A DNA stretch of 9,097 nt from Pseudomonadota bacterium (GCA_030591195.1 JAUVBO010000054.1:1-9097), one strand, 5' to 3'. Positions 1-7,008 are shown, numbered from the stretch's first letter. Translations and numbers: made by a program. The notes: generated from the letters alone by a model not told the origin.

Positions 1-2566
1 CCCCCGGCTCGCGCGCGCCGCGCCGGGGGCCGAGCGCCGCGGCGGTCGCCAGCCGGCCGACCAGCGCGTCGGCGTCGGCCACCAGGGCGGTGGCGACCTC
101 CGCCCGCGAGCGCTCGCCCGCTGCTGCGAGGCCATCGGCGAGCAGCTCGATGAGGAAGTCGCGGTCGGCGCGATCAGTGCGGTGCTGGCCAAAGAGCGTC
201 GATTGCCGGGGGCGGACGAAGTCGAGCACCTCCGCCGTGGCCTCGCGGTAGACCCGCTCGATCTCGCGGCGCAGCACGCTGCGTTGCTGCTCCCGCGGAT
301 CGCCGGCAGCGAGCTTGCGCGCGAGCGCGTCGTCGAGCTCGGCGAGCGCGGCGATGGTCGCGGTGACCGGCTCGAGCCGCGCCTCGGCCTGCCGGCGCGC
401 GCCCTCGAGCAGGCCGAGCAGCCTGCGGCTGCAGACCTGGCGCTTGATCCGCCGGCTGCGAGAGAAGATTCGCTGCTCGAGCAACGTGCGCAGCTCGCCA
501 AAGCGGCTCGCCCCGAGCGCCTGATCGTCGCCGGCGACCATCGCTGCGAGGGCTTGGCGCGCCGAGACCGGCACGATCGCATCGACGAGCTCGGAGAAGC
601 CCCGCTGCAGGTGCTCGATCACCTGCTCGAGCTGCTCGGGCTGCAGGCGGTCGATCTTGTTGATCACCCCGACGGTCTTCAGCCGCTGGCGCCGGATCAG
701 GTCGAGGGCCTGCTGCTCGGTCTGCTTGCCCGCCTGGTCGGCGGAAAAGAGCCATACCACCGCGTCGGCCTGCTGCAGGTACTCGCGGGCGGTGGCCTCG
801 TGCTCCGCGATCATCGAGTTGAGTCCGGGCGTGTCGACGACGTTGACCCGTAGCAGCTCCTCGGCCGGGTAGAGCAGCTCCACCACCCGCACCGTCCGGG
901 CCTGCTGGTGGTCCAGCGAGCGGAGGAACGGCCCGACCTGCTGCCACTCGAGGTCCTGCTCGCGGTCGTCGGTGTAGACCACCCGCGCCGTGCGCTGCTC
1001 GCCGTACTTGAGCAGGTTGATCGTCGCGGTGGTCGGCGTCACGCCCATCGGCGCGATCTCCTCGCCGATCAGGGCGTTGACGAAGGTCGACTTGCCGCTG
1101 TTGAACTCGCCCATCACCGCCACCAGCAGCGGCCGGTCGAAGTCCCGCTCGAGGGCCGAGACGGCCAGCAGCTGCTCCTCGAAGCCGGGCCGCGAGGCGA
1201 GCAGCCGGCGTACCCGGCGCAAGGTCGGGTAGACCGCCGCCTCGTCGCTGGGCCCCTCGAGGTCGGCTGCGTCCACGGCATGCGCCTCGGTCAGCAGCAG
1301 CCGGGCCCGCTGGCTGCGGGGCCCGAGCCGCAGGGCGGCGCGCAGGGCGAACTGGGCCTCGCGCGGTCGGCCGGCGCGTAGCTTGACCAGCCCGAGGGCC
1401 AGCCGGCCGGCGTGGGTCTCGGAGGCGGCCAAGGAGCGGGCGGCCAAGTCGAGCGCCCGCGCGTGGTCGGCGTCACCCTCGGCCGCGGCCGCTCCGGCGA
1501 GGCCTGCCGGGTGGTCGGGGCTCTGGGCGAGCAGGGCGTGCGCGTCGTCGGCGAGGGTCGGTCGCGGCTCGTCGACCTCGAGCGCCAGCTCGACGATGCG
1601 CGCCAGCAGCGTCGGGCCGGGCGCGGCCGAGAGCTGCTTGGCGATCCGCAGCTGATCGAGGGCCTCTCGCGGCTGCGCCACCGCGAGGTAGACATCGGCC
1701 AGCAGCCCGTGGATCTCGGCGGTGGTCCGGTCGTCGGCGCTGTCGGCCGCGCGCTCGCCCGCTGTCGGCCGCGCGCGGGCGCGCAACAGCTGCTCGCGGG
1801 CCTGCTCGGGCTCACCGGCGGCGAGCAGGCAGCGGGCGAGCAGGCAGCGGGCGTTGGCGTCGTCACGCTCCTCGAGCAGGCGGAGGGCCGCCAGGCGCGC
1901 CTCGTCGACCACACCGAGCTCGAGCAGCACCGTGGAGAGCAAGGAGAGCACCTCCGGGTCGGCGGGGCTGGCCACCGCCGCGCGCCCGAGGGACTGGCGC
2001 GCGAGGGGTAGGTTGCCGTCGCGGTAGTGCGCCCGGCCGAGCAGCGCCACCAGCTCGAGATCCTCGCCGCCCGAGATCGCCACCGCCTTGCGCAGCTCGC
2101 GCACCGCGCGGTCGACGTCGTCGCGGTGGAGGTAGATCTCGCCCAGCAGCCCGTAGAGCTGGTCGAGCAGCCCCTCGGTGACCCGCCCGGCGAGGGCCTG
2201 TTTGGCTCGGGCGATCGCCTGGTCCTCCTCGCCGCAGGCGTGGTGGGCGCGGGCCAGCGCCAGCAGGGTCTCGAAGTCGCCAGGCTTGGCCGCATCGGCC
2301 CGCTCGAGGGCCGCCACCGCCCGGTCGAGATGATCACCACCGTCGAGCTGATCGGAGTGCAGCAGCGTCACACCGAGCATCAACCAGCTGCGGCTGTAGT
2401 CCGGATCGAGCCGGGTCGCCTCCTCGAGCAGGGTCCGGGCCTCGTCGGCCTTGCCCTCGCCGAGCGCCTTACGGGCGCGGTGAAGCAGCGCGCGGACGTC
2501 GTCGCGCACCGAGATGTCGTCGACCAGCTCGCCGACGCCCTGCCGCAGTCGATCCCACAAGCCCAT
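1..2566 (-). CDS. TPR-repeat / dynamin-family GTPase fusion protein (C terminus cut by window edge)
   Basis: The frame is open from an ATG at 2566 to the left edge, giving 854 visible residues. Residues about 20-430 are alanine/leucine-rich helical repeats of TPR type, with recurring patterns such as ARAHHACGEEDQAIARAKQAL and LARCLLAAGEPEQAREQLL. A dynamin-type GTPase follows. Its P-loop is GEFNSGKS (486-493, Lys492), the switch-I region is TPTTATIN (510-517), G3 is DTPG (578-581) and G4 is NKID (636-639). The remainder, to residue 854, is helical and arginine-rich, like the start of a dynamin stalk. Any membrane segment would lie outside the window. Bacterial dynamins use GTP-driven oligomerisation to tether, fuse or repair membranes; the TPR part presumably recruits partners or its paralogue. 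The start lies 20 bases after the stop of the upstream dynamin gene, which suggests co-transcription. The ribosome site is weak (GAAGAA). GTPase identity is secure; specific function is not. Confidence 0.9.
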   Translation of the reverse strand, partial: MGLWDRLRQGVGELVDDISVRDDVRALLHRARKALGEGKADEARTLLEEATRLDPDYSRSWLMLGVTLLHSDQLDGGDHLDRAVAALERADAAKPGDFETLLALARAHHACGEEDQAIARAKQALAGRVTEGLLDQLYGLLGEIYLHRDDVDRAVRELRKAVAISGGEDLELVALLGRAHYRDGNLPLARQSLGRAAVASPADPEVLSLLSTVLLELGVVDEARLAALRLLEERDDANARCLLARCLLAAGEPEQAREQLLRARARPTAGERAADSADDRTTAEIHGLLADVYLAVAQPREALDQLRIAKQLSAAPGPTLLARIVELALEVDEPRPTLADDAHALLAQSPDHPAGLAGAAAAEGDADHARALDLAARSLAASETHAGRLALGLVKLRAGRPREAQFALRAALRLGPRSQRARLLLTEAHAVDAADLEGPSDEAAVYPTLRRVRRLLASRPGFEEQLLAVSALERDFDRPLLVAVMGEFNSGKSTFVNALIGEEIAPMGVTPTTATINLLKYGEQRTARVVYTDDREQDLEWQQVGPFLRSLDHQQARTVRVVELLYPAEELLRVNVVDTPGLNSMIAEHEATAREYLQQADAVVWLFSADQAGKQTEQQALDLIRRQRLKTVGVINKIDRLQPEQLEQVIEHLQRGFSELVDAIVPVSARQALAAMVAGDDQALGASRFGELRTLLEQRIFSRSRRIKRQVCSRRLLGLLEGARRQAEARLEPVTATIAALAELDDALARKLAAGDPREQQRSVLRREIERVYREATAEVLDFVRPRQSTLFGQHRTDRADRDFLIELLADGLAAAGERSRAEVATALVADADALVGRLATAAALGPRRGAREPG
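1739..1776. repeat. 16-base direct repeat, 22 bases apart, in a TPR linker
   Basis: GCTGTCGGCCGCGCGC is found exactly at 1739-1754 and 1761-1776. The 22-base offset is not a multiple of three, so the two copies are read in different frames inside the TPR-dynamin gene, in a non-repeat linker near residues 264-281 (RARPTAGERAADSADDRT). Confidence 0.85.
1821..1850. repeat. 15-base exact tandem duplication inside a TPR unit
   Basis: GCGAGCAGGCAGCGG occurs at 1821-1835 and again at 1836-1850. It encodes the repeated residues ARCLLARCLLA of one TPR-like helix, and the frame is kept. Confidence 0.85.
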
Positions 2567-2586
2567 GGTTCTTCGCCGAGTCGCCC

Positions 2587-4392
2587 TCAGTCCGGCGCCT
2601 GGGCGTCGTCGTCCACCGCGCTCGCGCGGGCGATCGACTCCGCCGCATCGAGGGTCCAGAGGCGGCTGCGCAGCTCGATCAGCCCGGCCTCGATCTCGCC
2701 GAGTTGCCGCTCCTGCAGCTCGAGGGCGCCGCCGCCAGCCGAGAGATCCTGCTCGGCCTCGCCGCGCTCGGCCATCGCCTGGTCGAGCACTTCGGAGATG
2801 CCGCGGTGCAGCGCTTCGCCGGCGCTGGTGACGAAGTCCGAGAGGCGGTCGGTGAACTGATCGACGATCTGCTCGAAGCGCGGCTTGACCGCCTCGCCCG
2901 CGCGCTGGATCACCTCGGGCCCGCGCTCCTTGGCCTGGGTCTTGATCGCGCCGCCAACCTTCTCCCTGAGCACGACCGCCAGCACCGGCGCGGCGAGGGT
3001 CAGCAGGCCGCCGACGAAGGTGTTGACGAACAGAAAGACGGTGGTGCCGAGGGCGCCGAGGGCAAAGACCCCGGCGTCGTACTTGAGCGTGTCGACCTCG
3101 AGGTCGACGCGGGTGTCGGCCGGCCCGAGCCCGGCGGCGACCCGGTCGAGCACCGCGTGGATGTTCTCGTTGGTGACCTTGATGATCTCCTCGGCCAGGT
3201 CCTCGAGCAGCTCGGCGACCTTGTCGCCTTCGGCCTCGGCCCACTCCTTGAACTTGTCCTGGATGAAGAACTGCAGGTAGCGCTTGACGTCGTTGGCGTC
3301 GACCTTGTCGATCTGCCCGGGCAAGGCGGCGCAGAAGCCGTCGACGAACTGGCGCAGGTCGTGACGCACGGTGGCCTTGACCGCGTCGGACTCCTCGCGG
3401 ATCCGCTGGAGGTTGTCGCGGATCGACTGCTTGCTGCCCTCGAGCTGGTGGCGGACCTCGGCGATCCGCTCGCCGAGCTCCTCCACCGACAGCTGCATCG
3501 CCCCGCGCTTGAGGCCGACGCTCGACCGCAGGTACTGGGCGGTGCGCTGGGCATCGCCGATGGCGTTGTCGACGAGGATCCGGCCGCGCTCGCGCTCGAG
3601 GTAGTTGCGCAGGAAGGCCATCAGCTCGGCCATGCCGCTCGCTTGCTGCTCTCCCTCGAGGTAGCGCCGCGGGCTCACCGCAAACAGTACCGGTTCGTCG
3701 ACCATCGCCGTCAGGTGGCGCCGGGCGAAGGCGATGGTCTCGGCCAGCTCCTCCTCGCTGAGCAGGTCGGCCTTGCCGATGACGAACAGCAGCTTGTCGC
3801 GGCTGCGCTTGAGTAGCCGCTGCCGGAGGAAGCTCCGCTCGCTCTGCTTGAGCACCTGGGTCCCGTCGAGCAGGAAGACCACCGCGTCGGCCCGCGGGAT
3901 GTAGCCGTAGGTGATCTCGGCCCGGGCCTCGTGGATGTCGTTGACCCCGGGGGTGTCGACGAGGGTGATCCGCTCGCGCAGCAGCTCCACCGGGTAGCCG
4001 ATCTCGACGTAGCGGATGTTGGCCGAGTGCTCGCCCTCGAGGGTGACGTAGGCGGCGAGCTCGTCGATGCCGATCTCCTCGGTGCCGCCGTCGTTGAGCA
4101 CCGCGCGGGCGCGCGGCTGCTCGGACCAGACGATGTGGTTGATCGTCGCGGTGGTCGGCGTGATCCCCATCGGCAGCAGCGGCCGGCCGAGCAGCGCGTT
4201 GACGAAGGTCGACTTGCCGTGGTTGAACTCGCCGACCACCACGAGGTTGAAGCGCTCCTCGGCGAGCTTGGGCAGCCGGGCGCCCTCGATGTCGACCCGC
4301 AGCGAGGTCATGCCGAGCCCACCGGCGACGTCGGCGAGCCGCTGCATCAGCACGGCCACCTCGTTCTTGTGTACCCGGTAGCTTTCGAGCAT
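2587..4392 (-). CDS. Bacterial dynamin-like GTPase (dynamin family protein)
   Basis: This is a 601-residue dynamin-family GTPase. Numbered from the chosen ATG, it has P-loop GEFNHGKS (54-61, Lys60), switch-I TPTTATIN (78-85), G3 DTPG (146-149) and G4 GKAD (206-209), where N/TKxD is usual. Residues about 270-435 form a long charged helical region fitting a stalk. Residues about 440-475 are a hydrophobic stretch (AGVFALGALGTTVFLFVNTF onward) that would act as a membrane paddle or hairpin. Another helical, acidic region follows, ending in DDDAQAPD. The length matches typical bacterial dynamin-like proteins of about 600 residues. The frame also allows a TTG start at 4407, but the ATG at 4392 is preceded by AGGAGA with 5-6 bases of spacing and the TTG has no ribosome site. 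A paralogue lies 20 bases downstream, and bacterial dynamins often work as adjacent pairs. The likely role is membrane fusion, fission or repair at the inner membrane; the exact process is unknown. Confidence 0.93.
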   Translation of the reverse strand: MLESYRVHKNEVAVLMQRLADVAGGLGMTSLRVDIEGARLPKLAEERFNLVVVGEFNHGKSTFVNALLGRPLLPMGITPTTATINHIVWSEQPRARAVLNDGGTEEIGIDELAAYVTLEGEHSANIRYVEIGYPVELLRERITLVDTPGVNDIHEARAEITYGYIPRADAVVFLLDGTQVLKQSERSFLRQRLLKRSRDKLLFVIGKADLLSEEELAETIAFARRHLTAMVDEPVLFAVSPRRYLEGEQQASGMAELMAFLRNYLERERGRILVDNAIGDAQRTAQYLRSSVGLKRGAMQLSVEELGERIAEVRHQLEGSKQSIRDNLQRIREESDAVKATVRHDLRQFVDGFCAALPGQIDKVDANDVKRYLQFFIQDKFKEWAEAEGDKVAELLEDLAEEIIKVTNENIHAVLDRVAAGLGPADTRVDLEVDTLKYDAGVFALGALGTTVFLFVNTFVGGLLTLAAPVLAVVLREKVGGAIKTQAKERGPEVIQRAGEAVKPRFEQIVDQFTDRLSDFVTSAGEALHRGISEVLDQAMAERGEAEQDLSAGGGALELQERQLGEIEAGLIELRSRLWTLDAAESIARASAVDDDAQAPD

Positions 4393-4397
4393 CTCGG

Positions 4398-4403
4398 TCT
4401 CCT
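4398..4403 (-). promoter_or_regulatory. Ribosome binding site deciding the dynamin-like gene start
   Basis: AGGAGA on the minus strand lies five bases before the ATG at 4392. The in-frame TTG at 4407 lies upstream of this site and has only repeat sequence before it, so the ATG is preferred. Confidence 0.75.
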
Positions 4404-4410
4404 GCAAAGC

Positions 4411-4462
4411 AGCGATCAGCGATCAGCGATCAGCGAACTACAAGCAACCACCAGCAACCAGC
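4411..4462. repeat. Heptanucleotide short tandem repeats between the M48 and dynamin-like genes
   Basis: The plus strand reads AGCGATC three times in tandem (4411-4431), then AGCGAAC (4432-4438). After a short spacer it continues with AGCAACC (4443-4449) and again AGCAACC (4453-4459), followed by AGC. The two heptamer types differ at two or three positions. The block fills most of the 75-base gap and stops just before the dynamin-like ribosome site. It resembles the short tandemly repeated heptamers reported from cyanobacteria and other bacteria; replication slippage is the likely origin. Confidence 0.85.
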
Positions 4463-4467
4463 GGCGG

Positions 4468-5433
4468 TCAATCTCCAGCGGCCTCTGGTGGATCGGGCGG
4501 CGGGGCCTCGGTCGCGGCGGCCTCCTTCTTGCGGCGGCGACCGAAGATCGAGAGGATGCGCGCCGCCTCGGCGTCGCAGGCATCGAGGCTGACGGCGTTG
4601 GCGTCGGCCTCGACACCGATCGCCTTGCTGTAGAAGTGGGTCGCGGCGAAGAGCTTGAGCGCGGCGACCCGCTTGGGCAGGTAGGGGTGGCTGTGGGCCA
4701 GCTCGACCACCCGGCCAGCCCCCTGCTGGCTCTCGTCGAGCTGCTTGAGGTACTCGTCGAGATCGATCCGGTCGGCGAGCTTCTGGCTGCCGAGGGCCAG
4801 CTTGACCAGCGCGCCGAGGGCGCTGTCGAGGTCACGGCAGCAGATCAGCCCGGCCCGGTCGCAGGTGACCTCGGCCCGCCGGGCCCACGACTGCAGCGCC
4901 AGCACCGCCGGCTTGACGATCCAGCGGACGAACTCGTTGGCCGAGTACATCAGGTAATACAGCGCGGTGATGTAGACCGCGTGGTTGTTGTGGATGTGGC
5001 CGCACTCGTGGCCGATGACGAACTTGAGCTCCGCGGGGCTCAGGTGGTCGACCAGCACCCCGTTGATGACGATGAACGCGTCGTCGGTGGTGCCGAAGGT
5101 GTGGGCGCTGAGCGTGCCCACCTCGGGCGCGACGTAGACCGTCGGCGGGGCGATCTGCAGCGCCGCGGCGCAGTCGACGGTGAGCTGATAGATCTCGGGG
5201 AACTGCTTGTCGGTGACCTTGACCGAGGTGCCGAGGATCTCGCTCTTGGCGACGTTCTTGAACAGCCGCACCGTCGCCGCGACGGCGAGCGTCACCGGCG
5301 TGACCCGCGAGAGGGTCCGCAGCACCTTCTGGTCGCCGGGGTAGGCGTAGGCCGCGCCGGCGCGCAGGCGGGCGTCGTCGGCGCCCCGACGCTGGGCGAT
5401 GTAGCGGGCGAAGTCGAAGTCGATCTCGGGCAT
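4468..5433 (-). CDS. M48-family zinc metallopeptidase
   Basis: This 321-residue protein carries the gluzincin signature GHECGHIHNNH, with His142, Glu143 and His146 as the HExxH zinc ligands and general base. Glu188 in AEVTCDRAG is the expected third ligand, matching the E-x-x-x-D pattern of M48 enzymes. An SHPYLPKR motif near residue 248 matches the family's conserved SHP-x-x-x-x-R element. No signal peptide is visible. Hydrophobic stretches near residues 45-57 and 150-162 are too weak to call membrane segments with confidence. The C terminus is a basic then proline-rich tail (RRRKKEAAATEAPPPDPPEA). The ATG at 5433 is chosen because GGAGGG lies just upstream; the longer GTG start at 5469 has no such site. 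M48 enzymes are membrane quality-control proteases (HtpX, Ste24, OMA1). The position between a polytopic membrane protein and two dynamin-like GTPases suggests membrane stress or protein turnover. The substrate is unknown. Confidence 0.93.
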   Translation of the reverse strand: MPEIDFDFARYIAQRRGADDARLRAGAAYAYPGDQKVLRTLSRVTPVTLAVAATVRLFKNVAKSEILGTSVKVTDKQFPEIYQLTVDCAAALQIAPPTVYVAPEVGTLSAHTFGTTDDAFIVINGVLVDHLSPAELKFVIGHECGHIHNNHAVYITALYYLMYSANEFVRWIVKPAVLALQSWARRAEVTCDRAGLICCRDLDSALGALVKLALGSQKLADRIDLDEYLKQLDESQQGAGRVVELAHSHPYLPKRVAALKLFAATHFYSKAIGVEADANAVSLDACDAEAARILSIFGRRRKKEAAATEAPPPDPPEAAGD

Positions 5434-5436
5434 TTT

Positions 5437-5442
5437 CCCTCC
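5437..5442 (-). promoter_or_regulatory. Ribosome binding site deciding the M48 peptidase start
   Basis: GGAGGG on the minus strand precedes the ATG at 5433 with AAA between them. The upstream in-frame GTG at 5469 lacks a comparable site, so the shorter protein is favoured. Confidence 0.75.
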
Positions 5443-5482
5443 ACCGCGATGTTGGGGAGACGATACCACAGCGGCCCAGGTG

Positions 5483-5497
5483 CGGGCTCCGAGCCCG
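5483..5497. repeat. Short perfect inverted repeat between the UPF0104 and M48 genes
   Basis: CGGGCTC-C-GAGCCCG is a perfect 7-base inverted repeat around one base. As RNA it would form a six-pair GC-rich stem with a three-base loop. It lies in the 78-base gap, and no T-run follows on either strand, so it is not a standard intrinsic terminator. It could be a processing or attenuation hairpin, or chance in GC-rich DNA. Confidence 0.5.
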
Positions 5498-5511
5498 GCG
5501 CTGCGCTCTTG

Positions 5512-6528
5512 TTACGGCTCGAGGGGGCCCATTCTTCGCCGGTTGACCATCCGCTCGGTGGCGTCCTCGGCGAGGCCCACCCGGCGGCGGAAGACGACCA
5601 GCGCTACCACGCCGACCAGCACCGCGAGCCAGAGAGTGCAGAGGCGGATGACTAGCGTCGCCGCGCCGGCGATCCCCTTGGGCACGCCCGCCATGTAGCG
5701 CAGCAACGCCGTCATCCCGCCCTCGGTCAGGCCGAGGCCGCCAGGGGTCGGCAGCCCGCCGATCGTCGAGGCGCTGTAGATGAACACCGACAGCAACAGC
5801 GAGGCCGAGGTCACGCCGAAGCCGCCGAGCACCAGGTGGAAACCGAGGCACTCGCAGAACCACGCGGCTACCGAGAGCAGCGCGCTAGCCAGCAGCGGCC
5901 CGGGCGCGAACAGCGCCGCGGTGCTTTCGTAGAACTGGCGCAGCTTGGGCGTCAGGCGCTGCAGGCCGGGCAGCCGCCCGAGCAGCGACAGCAGGCCGAG
6001 CGACAGCCGCCGCGAGCTGACGACGACCAAGAAGGCGAGCACCAGCCCACCGACGATCGCCGCTGGGAGCTGGCCACGGCCGAAGGTGAAGATGCCGCCG
6101 AGCATCAACAGCACCAGCGCCAGCAGGTCGGTGATCCGCTCGGCCATCACCACCGGCACCGTGCGCGCCATCGGCACCTCCTGGGCGGTCTTGAGCAGGT
6201 AGGCCTTGAGCAGCTCGCCGATCTTGCCCGGGGTGACGGTCATGCTCAGGCCGCCGAGGAAGATGATCAGGTTGCGCCCGGGCGGCACGGCGACGCCGAG
6301 CACCCGCAGGTAGAGGCTCCACTTGAGGTAGCGCAGCAGGTAGTTGGCCAGCGACAGGCCAATGACCGGTAGCAGCCGCGCCAGCTCGAATCGGGCCAGC
6401 GAAGCGGCAAGGTCCTGGACGCCGAGATAGATCGCCCCGACGGCGTAGACGCCGACGCCGAGGACCAGGCCCAGCATCAACCGTTTGAGCAGCTTGCGCA
6501 TCGACCGTCGGCCGATGCTATCCAACAA
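5512..6528 (-). CDS. UPF0104 / lysylphosphatidylglycerol synthase TM-region family membrane protein (flippase-like)
   Basis: This 338-residue polytopic membrane protein has about eight hydrophobic segments (roughly 14-36, 50-75, 86-100, 124-146, 152-172, 211-236, 240-257 and 286-312). Family motifs visible are TPGKIGEL (99-106), ER at 130-131, and GLPTPGGLGLTEGG (258-271), the typical PxPGGxGxxE signature of the LPG_synthase_TM / UPF0104 group. That group includes the flippase half of MprF and many stand-alone proteins thought to move or bind lipids; no synthase domain is present here. Start choice is uncertain. A TTG at 6528 has GAGAGG five bases upstream and is adopted, but an ATG at 6501 (residue 10) is a clear alternative, and a promoter at the divergent palindrome would place transcription start close to it. 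It is probably the first gene of the minus-strand cluster with the protease and the GTPases. Substrate and direction of any transport are unknown. Confidence 0.88.
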   Translation of the reverse strand: MLDSIGRRSMRKLLKRLMLGLVLGVGVYAVGAIYLGVQDLAASLARFELARLLPVIGLSLANYLLRYLKWSLYLRVLGVAVPPGRNLIIFLGGLSMTVTPGKIGELLKAYLLKTAQEVPMARTVPVVMAERITDLLALVLLMLGGIFTFGRGQLPAAIVGGLVLAFLVVVSSRRLSLGLLSLLGRLPGLQRLTPKLRQFYESTAALFAPGPLLASALLSVAAWFCECLGFHLVLGGFGVTSASLLLSVFIYSASTIGGLPTPGGLGLTEGGMTALLRYMAGVPKGIAGAATLVIRLCTLWLAVLVGVVALVVFRRRVGLAEDATERMVNRRRMGPLEP

Positions 6529-6540
6529 AAAAGCCTCTCA

Positions 6541-6557
6541 TGTCAAGGTGCTTGACA
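6541..6557. promoter_or_regulatory. Perfect palindrome with TTGACA on both strands, in a divergent promoter region
   Basis: The sequence TGTCAAG-GTG-CTTGACA is a perfect 7-base inverted repeat with a 3-base spacer, in the gap between the response regulator and the UPF0104 gene. Each arm contains an exact sigma-70-type -35 hexamer TTGACA, at 6552-6557 for the plus strand and 6546-6541 for the minus strand. Candidate -10 elements are weak (TAGCCT at 6576-6581 on plus; GATAGC near 6522-6517 on minus). It could be overlapping divergent promoters, an operator for a dimeric regulator, or both. The symmetry is seen directly; the role is inferred. Confidence 0.5.
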
Positions 6558-6607
6558 CCAGAGCGGTAGACCAACTAGCCTCGAAGCACGTTGAGGAATT
6601 TACGGCA

Positions 6608-7006
6608 ATGACCGACAAAGACCATCCCCCCGTTATCCTGGTCGCCGACGACGATCCCGAGATCCTGACGCTGCTCAGCATCAGGTTGCGAAAGGCAGGA
6701 TTCCAGGTGCTCGAGGCCAGCGACGGCGAGCAGACGCTGGCCAAGGTGCGGGAGTCCTTCCCCGAGTTGATCGTCCTTGACGTGATGATGCCCGGCAAGA
6801 ATGGCTGGGAGGTGGCCAAGGAGCTGCGCAACGACGACCGGTTCAAGAACATCGGCATCGTGATGCTCACGGCCATCGGCGAGAAGATCAACGAGATGAC
6901 CTCGCCGCTCTCCGGAGCCGACGAGTACATCGACAAGCCGTTCGAGTTCGCCGACCTCGAGTCGAAGGTCCGCGCGGTGATCGACAAGCGACGATCACTC
7001 TGCTAG
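6608..7006 (+). CDS. Stand-alone receiver-domain response regulator (CheY-like)
   Basis: This 132-residue protein consists of one receiver domain and no output domain. It shows the acidic pocket ADDD (Asp14-Asp16), the phospho-acceptor Asp58 in LIVLDVMMPGKNGWE, Thr88 in MLTA, and Lys110 in DKPF, so every residue needed for phosphorylation and switching is present. The ATG at 6608 is used because MTDKDHPPVILVADDD is a normal receiver N terminus and GAGGA lies ten bases upstream. The frame extends upstream to 6485, but that extension overlaps the divergent gene and reads through the promoter-like palindrome. There is no cognate histidine kinase in the window, so it is an orphan here. Stand-alone receivers act by protein-protein contact or as phosphorelay intermediates. 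The target, and any link to the divergent membrane cluster, are unknown. Confidence 0.95.
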   Translation: MTDKDHPPVILVADDDPEILTLLSIRLRKAGFQVLEASDGEQTLAKVRESFPELIVLDVMMPGKNGWEVAKELRNDDRFKNIGIVMLTAIGEKINEMTSPLSGADEYIDKPFEFADLESKVRAVIDKRRSLC

Positions 7007-7008
7007 GA

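Noticed and set aside
1291..2340. Minus-strand frame of 349 codons rich in Ser/Arg/Pro
   Set aside because: It overlaps the TPR-dynamin gene in another frame; its composition is typical of an off-frame reading of GC-rich DNA.
182..3816. Series of plus-strand frames across the dynamin-like genes
   Set aside because: All are antisense to the minus-strand frames that carry complete GTPase motifs, and their translations show no recognisable domain.
4411..4462. Heptamer repeats as a CRISPR array
   Set aside because: The units are seven bases long with no unique spacers and no cas genes nearby.
3931..5655. Long plus-strand open frame of 574 codons
   Set aside because: It lies antisense to the dynamin-like and M48 genes, is dominated by low-complexity D/E/V/L/R composition, and crosses an intergenic gap. 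It is a shadow produced by high-GC codon bias.
6525..6532. Short T-run (minus strand) as an intrinsic terminator tail
   Set aside because: It sits between a ribosome site and a start codon of the UPF0104 gene, and no GC-rich stem precedes it.
6485..6607. Longer start for the response regulator
   Set aside because: The extension overlaps the divergent gene's start and reads through the palindrome, and receiver domains normally begin close to the first strand, as they do from the ATG at 6608.
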